This document shows, one piece after another, positions 31,461 to 35,876 of a DNA stretch of 35,876 bases (its first letter is position 1; each line of letters starts with the position of its first letter). The DNA is from Phallusia fumigata (Eukaryota; Chordata; Ascidiacea; Phlebobranchia; Ascidiidae): contig QXVZ01027447.1 of NCBI GenBank assembly GCA_008931825.1, positions 7,557 through 43,432 of the forward strand, in the 5' to 3' direction. The position numbers were made by a program, and so were the translations under genes. The notes under the pieces are model-generated. The model had not been told where the DNA came from. It did no database searches and saw only the letters and a list, made by a program, of their open reading frames with translations.

Positions 31461-34076
31461 ATGAAGATACTACTGATTGGTTTATGGATGCTGACAAGAA
31501 TGACTTTAGGTAAAAAAGGTTTACATAGTGCAAGTAGATTTTTGTGGTAGGTAATTAACAGAATGAAAATTACTAGTATGGCGACACCTTGTGTTAGATT
31601 TATAAAGTTGTTCGTTATCTGTTGATGAACAAAACGAGCTTGAGGAGCTATTTACAGGGTTGCAAACCAAATCAATGTTATCTCTCGGACGTAAGAGATT
31701 TAAACAGACAGCTATCTACAAACGTGTCAAACCAGAATAGATTTGTATAATTCTGTAGTATATGACAAGGTAATGGCGGTACACAGCGATGAACTACACC
31801 TGCAGCATATTTTTTAAAATGAAACAAAAACAAAAAGATAATAAAGAATTTTATTTGCGTAACTTCTCTCCATTGATTTTTTGTAATATATTTTGTTTGT
31901 GTGACTTACACGTTTGATTACCTTTTTAGTTGAAATAAACCTGGGGTGCTTTTCTCTTTATATTGCCTACGTGTACGTTTGTAGGTGAAGGGTCGTCATG
32001 TATAAAATCGTCATACACAGGCGTTGGTCCCGCTGGGTATTCGATTCAAAGTTCATGCACAAGTTATGAGAAAGGTTTTAACACTGGAAGTGGTGGACCT
32101 GCAGCTATGCATCTTTACTACGGAACGCTGGCCAACAATCTTTGCTCGGTAAAGTACATTGTTTGTGTTTATTCGTAGCAACAACGATTCAATTTATTGT
32201 TTATGGGTTACCATGTATTAAAATACTCAATTTTAAACGCAATAATATTAAATTTGCAAAATTTACAAAAAACATTTTATTTATTTAGTTTTGTACACAT
32301 TAAAGGTTTATGAAGGTACAAGCAAGTCTGGAAGATTGCTTGGTACTTTCACTGAAGATGGAAAAACGACTGGAATTGTCAAATCTGACTCTGGATCAAT
32401 GTATCTCAGTTGTGATTTGTCTTCAGGCGGTTTCAATTCCCCACACTTTGGTTTTATTAAAGGTTAGTTATTATTACACTGCGCAATGTTTAGTGACAGT
32501 TTTGATCAGATTTCGATGAAGAGTGGTTATACAGTGCTCTCCTCATTATCTTTGGCTTTTTTTGTAGAAATCCCTGTCAGTATTTTCGGTGTTACTACTT
32601 TTTTCATATGGTTTACACGGTCGTATAACCTAATTCAAAATCAAACGATTAAAAAATGTCAAACCAATGAGCACATTTAATTTTTCATGCTTGCCAGAGC
32701 AACAAACCATGTGTAAGAAACAAGAAAGGTCTGTCAATGTAGCTTTGAAATTGCATAAGCGACTGCTACCTCATACCCGACAGCAAAAAGCTATTTTCGC
32801 GCAGACAGCGAGAAGCTGACTTTCATCGGCAACTTGAGACAACCAACGCATAAATTGGAGGAATCAGTATCAAGTTAGCGCAGAACAGGGCCGCATAGCA
32901 GTTTAGATTTTACACAAATGTTTTGTTAAATCATGCAATGGACAGTCATGTTTAGCCAAACCTTTAATATTAAAGGCGCCAACGACTAATTAACGACAGG
33001 TATAAGATGTTGAAACGTTGTCGGTACATTTGGCAGTTTCCAATTTTACAATACAAGACGTTAAACAGGCATATGTCAAAACGATGATCTTGTATGTTAG
33101 GAATGACCATTACGAAATTTTTGAATTTATATGGAAGAGGAGAGGGGCAAGAAATATTATCGCCTATTTAAAACTATGTTTTCACTGAAAAGCGATAATA
33201 ATGTTTTTTAATGTTTTTCCAAATGAGGAAATACTTTTGTGGTAAAGTTTTCCGAAAGTTTTTTTTTAAGTTATTTTTTTGTCATGGACGTCTCTTATTC
33301 AAATTTGTTCAATTTCACGTGTTGCAAACAAATACTCCAACCTGTGTTAGTCAAAAAGGTAAATTCTTATACTGTGTTATAAGTTTGTGTTATAAATTTT
33401 CAAATCTTGTCTACAACGACGACGTTTCTTGATAATTATTGAACCTAAAACAAAACTTTGCTCAAGACAACTTGGCCGCAATTTACTGACAAACTAAAGA
33501 AAATTAAAAGAATTTTGTGCATTCTGATGTAGTAACAAATTTACCCAAACGCTATTTGTTGTACCTAACGTATTAATTGCATTACTTTTAACCGATGAGG
33601 AAGCTTTGGGTAATTTTTACCTTGATGCAAACTACTTTTTTAACGACGTTGGTAACCATAGAAGCTTTTCTGTCACAACGATAAGTGTTTTTACACCCTC
33701 AAAATTGCTTAAACTGACTGTATGCTTAAGTTGTCGAGAAGTTATTTTGCCAATTTGAGCGAGTGCACAAATTTAATTCTTGTTATTGTCATATTTTTAT
33801 CCATCTGAACGCACACATTAAAATGATGTAATGTATTGTACAATCATACTAAAATATTAGTTTGCACTACTTTTAGCCAACGAAGAAGCTTCATGTGATT
33901 CGCATCTTGATGCAAACGACCTTCCAACAACTTTCGTTATTCTGTCATCAAGTAATGGAAATTGGTTACAAAGATTGGCTTGTAACTATACAGTGACAAG
34001 TCGAATGAAATGCAACTACACAATTACTGCCCGAATTCCCACAGCAATTTCACGCGGATCTGGTTCTGCTTTATAT
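31461..34076 (+). CDS. Secreted CUB-like protein (partial, exon model incomplete)
   Basis: Exon 1, 31461-31509, encodes MKILLIGLWMLTRMTL, a signal peptide. Exon 2, 31985-32148, is in phase and Cys-containing (SSCIKSS..., GFNTGSGGP, ANNLCS). Exon 3, starting at 32306, ends at 32462 and encodes VYEGTSKSGRLLGTF followed by SDSGSMYLSCDLS and PHFGFI, which match the VYDG...L.G.F...S.SG.M.L.F pattern of CUB domains. A possible small exon follows at 32568, and a phase-compatible exon 33877-34076 has further cysteines (EEASCDSHLDAND, LACNYTVTS, CNYTITARI). The residues before VYEG (LK when the intron is read) suggest an alternative exon 3 start that does not fit the phase of exon 2. The protein is likely extracellular. 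The 3' end is uncertain. Confidence 0.5.
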
Positions 34077-34395
34077 GTGAGCCAACAAATTTTCATCTAG
34101 ACCTGATGCGCAGCTTAATTGTGACTTTTGATAATCAAATCTTAGTTCCTACTTATTTTGTAACTGCATCGTTCATGGTATTAAAGCTGTAATATGGAAC
34201 TCTTCTAAGCATTTTAAATTCTAAGATAAAACATTTTAAATTCTCCGAAATTTCGATGAATACCAATTTATGCAAAACTTATAGAAATTACAAATTTTCA
34301 TTTTTAAGTTACACTAATCCAGTTTGTTTGTTACCCTTTCCAGTTTGGAAGTATTCTATAAATCTTTTTAACTCGTCCTAAATAAAAATTTTGCA

Positions 34396-34632
34396 TCATC
34401 GATTACAATTTAAAGTTTTTGTAACAAAAAAAATTGAAAAAAAATTATTAGCATCATTGATTTTATTTGGGTTAATTAAAGTCTTTAAATAAAAGCCGAC
34501 ATTCTCAAGTGTTGACTTGACGTTTTGAAGTCCGATTTCACTTTTTACGAAACTTCTCCCCACATTTGCGTTAAAGTTACTGAAAGGAATTATCCGTGCA
34601 ATTTTAGTTGCTGTCTGATGATCCGATAAAAC
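34396..34632 (-). CDS. Candidate terminal exon of an unidentified - strand gene
   Basis: On the - strand, a good 3' splice site ('ttttccaatcttcttgcag') precedes an open frame of 78 codons beginning VLSDHQTATKIARIIPFSNF and ending at 34396. It has mixed polar and hydrophobic composition and no low-complexity bias apart from its end. The frame is also open upstream to 34743. No partner exon or known family was recognised, and no poly(A) signal is clear. Confidence 0.3.
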   Translation of the reverse strand, partial: VLSDHQTATKIARIIPFSNFNANVGRSFVKSEIGLQNVKSTLENVGFYLKTLINPNKINDANNFFSIFFVTKTLNCNR

Positions 34633-35375
34633 CTGCAAGAAGATTGGAAAATAGTCAGACTGTAAAAGTTTTGGGTAAACGAGTTGCAATCCAATTGTTT
34701 GCTTATAGTGCCTCACATTCTGCACCGACAATTCACATAACATCAGGTAAACAATGAACTATAAATCTAACTATTCCTTTAATCTTTTAGAAAGATATCT
34801 GTTGAATGACGTGCTTTGCAGAGCAACAAAAAATTATGGTTCTTTGACCTGAGGTTTAGGTGGAGACCATCATATGGTTTCTGAATAATAACCTAAGTCC
34901 TTTCACCAGAAAACATTGTAATAAGTACAACATTTTTTAAGCAAACATTTCGTTACAAAAAAATTAAGGAAATGGATAAAACATACCATAGTTGAGAACT
35001 TTAATGTTCAGATACTACTTACAAACTTAGGTAGCAAACAAATTGTATCAGAAACTGACTGTACAACTATTTCAAACACTTAAAATGTGAGCTAGTTACA
35101 TGCAAATGCAATCAAAAATTACAAATGCATTTAAAAAAAACAATGTTGTAATATATTTAGATTGTCCGAGGGCTGGTTTCGTGAAATGCACAAACAACGT
35201 AAAAATAAAGTAGGTGAACATTTTGATAGTTTTTGATAAAGTTAAAGAAGAAGACAATATGTTATAATCATTTTAAAAAAGTTTCTAAAAAACTCCTTTA
35301 ACTGTTTTAAGATTTTTGCATGCCCAAAATATCTTGTATTTTTCAACTTTAATTTTAACATTTTTGTTTTTTCAG

Positions 35376-35541
35376 TGTGAGTAAAAATGGGCTACAGTTA
35401 CTTGAAGCACGAAATCAAGATGTTCTTTATGTGGCAAATGAAGCGAGAAGAAATCTTAATTCATTGCCTATGATTTGCCAAACTTTGCCACAAAATCCGT
35501 CATTCAATTTTGATTTGTCAAAATGTCCTTTAAAAATTGAG
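35376..35541 (+). CDS. Candidate exon, possibly of the CUB-like gene
   Basis: A T-rich acceptor ('tttttgttttttcag') opens 166 bases that end at GAG|GTATAC. The frame reads VSKNGLQLLEARNQDVLYVA, then NSLPMICQTLPQ and DLSKCPLKIE. Its phase does not follow directly from the exon ending at 34076, so an exon is missing in between or it belongs to another gene. It may continue past the window. Confidence 0.4.
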
Positions 35542-35876
35542 GTATACTTTTATGTGTTCCAATGTTTCGGGTTTTTCGGTTTTGTTTCGAGAAGTAAACT
35601 GAAAAGTCAAAAAACATATTGCCAGATCTGATGCTCGATAATAATGACTTCCTGAAATATAAGGGGGGTAATTTACATCAACTTCCTGACCGCTGTATTC
35701 GCGCGTGAAAAAGAAACTTTCGACTAAAGTCCGCTTATCGATTAAAGTTTGTTGAAAGCTTCAGCTTCATTGTAGTTGATTCCAAACTGTAACCATCTGT
35801 GTTCGAATCCTGTGGTTCAGGACGAATATTGTTAGTGTACATTTGTTAGAGGTCTGTCGTAGGCCTGGGTCGTAAT

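Noticed and set aside
35780-35830. tRNA gene or SINE suggested by a box B-like GTTCGAATCC at 35801-35810
   Set aside because: No box A at the right distance and no cloverleaf; the window ends shortly after.

Overview
The window looks like nuclear DNA from a tunicate, probably a Ciona-type ascidian. It is AT-rich, the genes have many short exons and small introns with GT..AG ends, and it carries tRNA-derived SINEs, short DNA transposons and microsatellites. Three single N bases (11609, 16710, 28111) mark contig joins. The species call is an inference. All gene models were assembled by eye from splice signals and reading frames.

Layout. (1) 438-554: last exon of an upstream + strand gene with an acidic, serine-rich C-terminus. 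(2) 1076-4779: a seven-exon + strand gene for an FG-repeat nucleoporin, best matched to POM121, with a basic tail that also recalls Nup153. (3) 6256-28361: a cluster of TMEM26-like multi-pass membrane protein genes. Copy A (+, 6256-7799), copy C (-, 15503-17781) and copy D (+, 24825-28361) can each be read as five exons with compatible phases. Copy B (-, 10225-11723) has lost exon 2 and part of exon 1 at an N and has stop codons in its last exon. Fragment E (-, 13866-14057) is only the 3' end of a fifth copy. B and C share about 2.5-3 kb of flanking sequence, and the sequence 3' of A is present inverted behind fragment E, so the cluster grew by direct and inverted segmental duplication. (4) Mobile and repeated DNA within and around the cluster: a 973-bp element at 11894-12866 with inverted-repeat arms, a 5-bp target-site duplication and a decayed P-loop ATPase; a hAT-type MITE at 25539-25809 with a perfect 8-bp target-site duplication; a SINE at 26920-27205; and a 4.5-kb field of long repeats (18.4-23.4 kb), some inverted. 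(5) 28362-31460: intergenic, with a GA-rich tract and a 21-bp tandem repeat. (6) 31461-34076 and possibly on to 35541: a + strand gene for a secreted, CUB-like protein, model incomplete. A candidate terminal exon on the - strand lies at 34396-34632.

Two of the three N joins (16710, 28111) are flanked by the same sequence on both sides, 212 of 213 bases identical in the clearer case. These are best read as unmerged overlapping contig ends. Removing the overlap restores intact reading frames in copies C and D.

The items most worth follow-up are the small ATPase-bearing element, the TMEM26 expansion with its palindromic duplication, and a POM121-like nucleoporin without a visible membrane anchor outside vertebrates.
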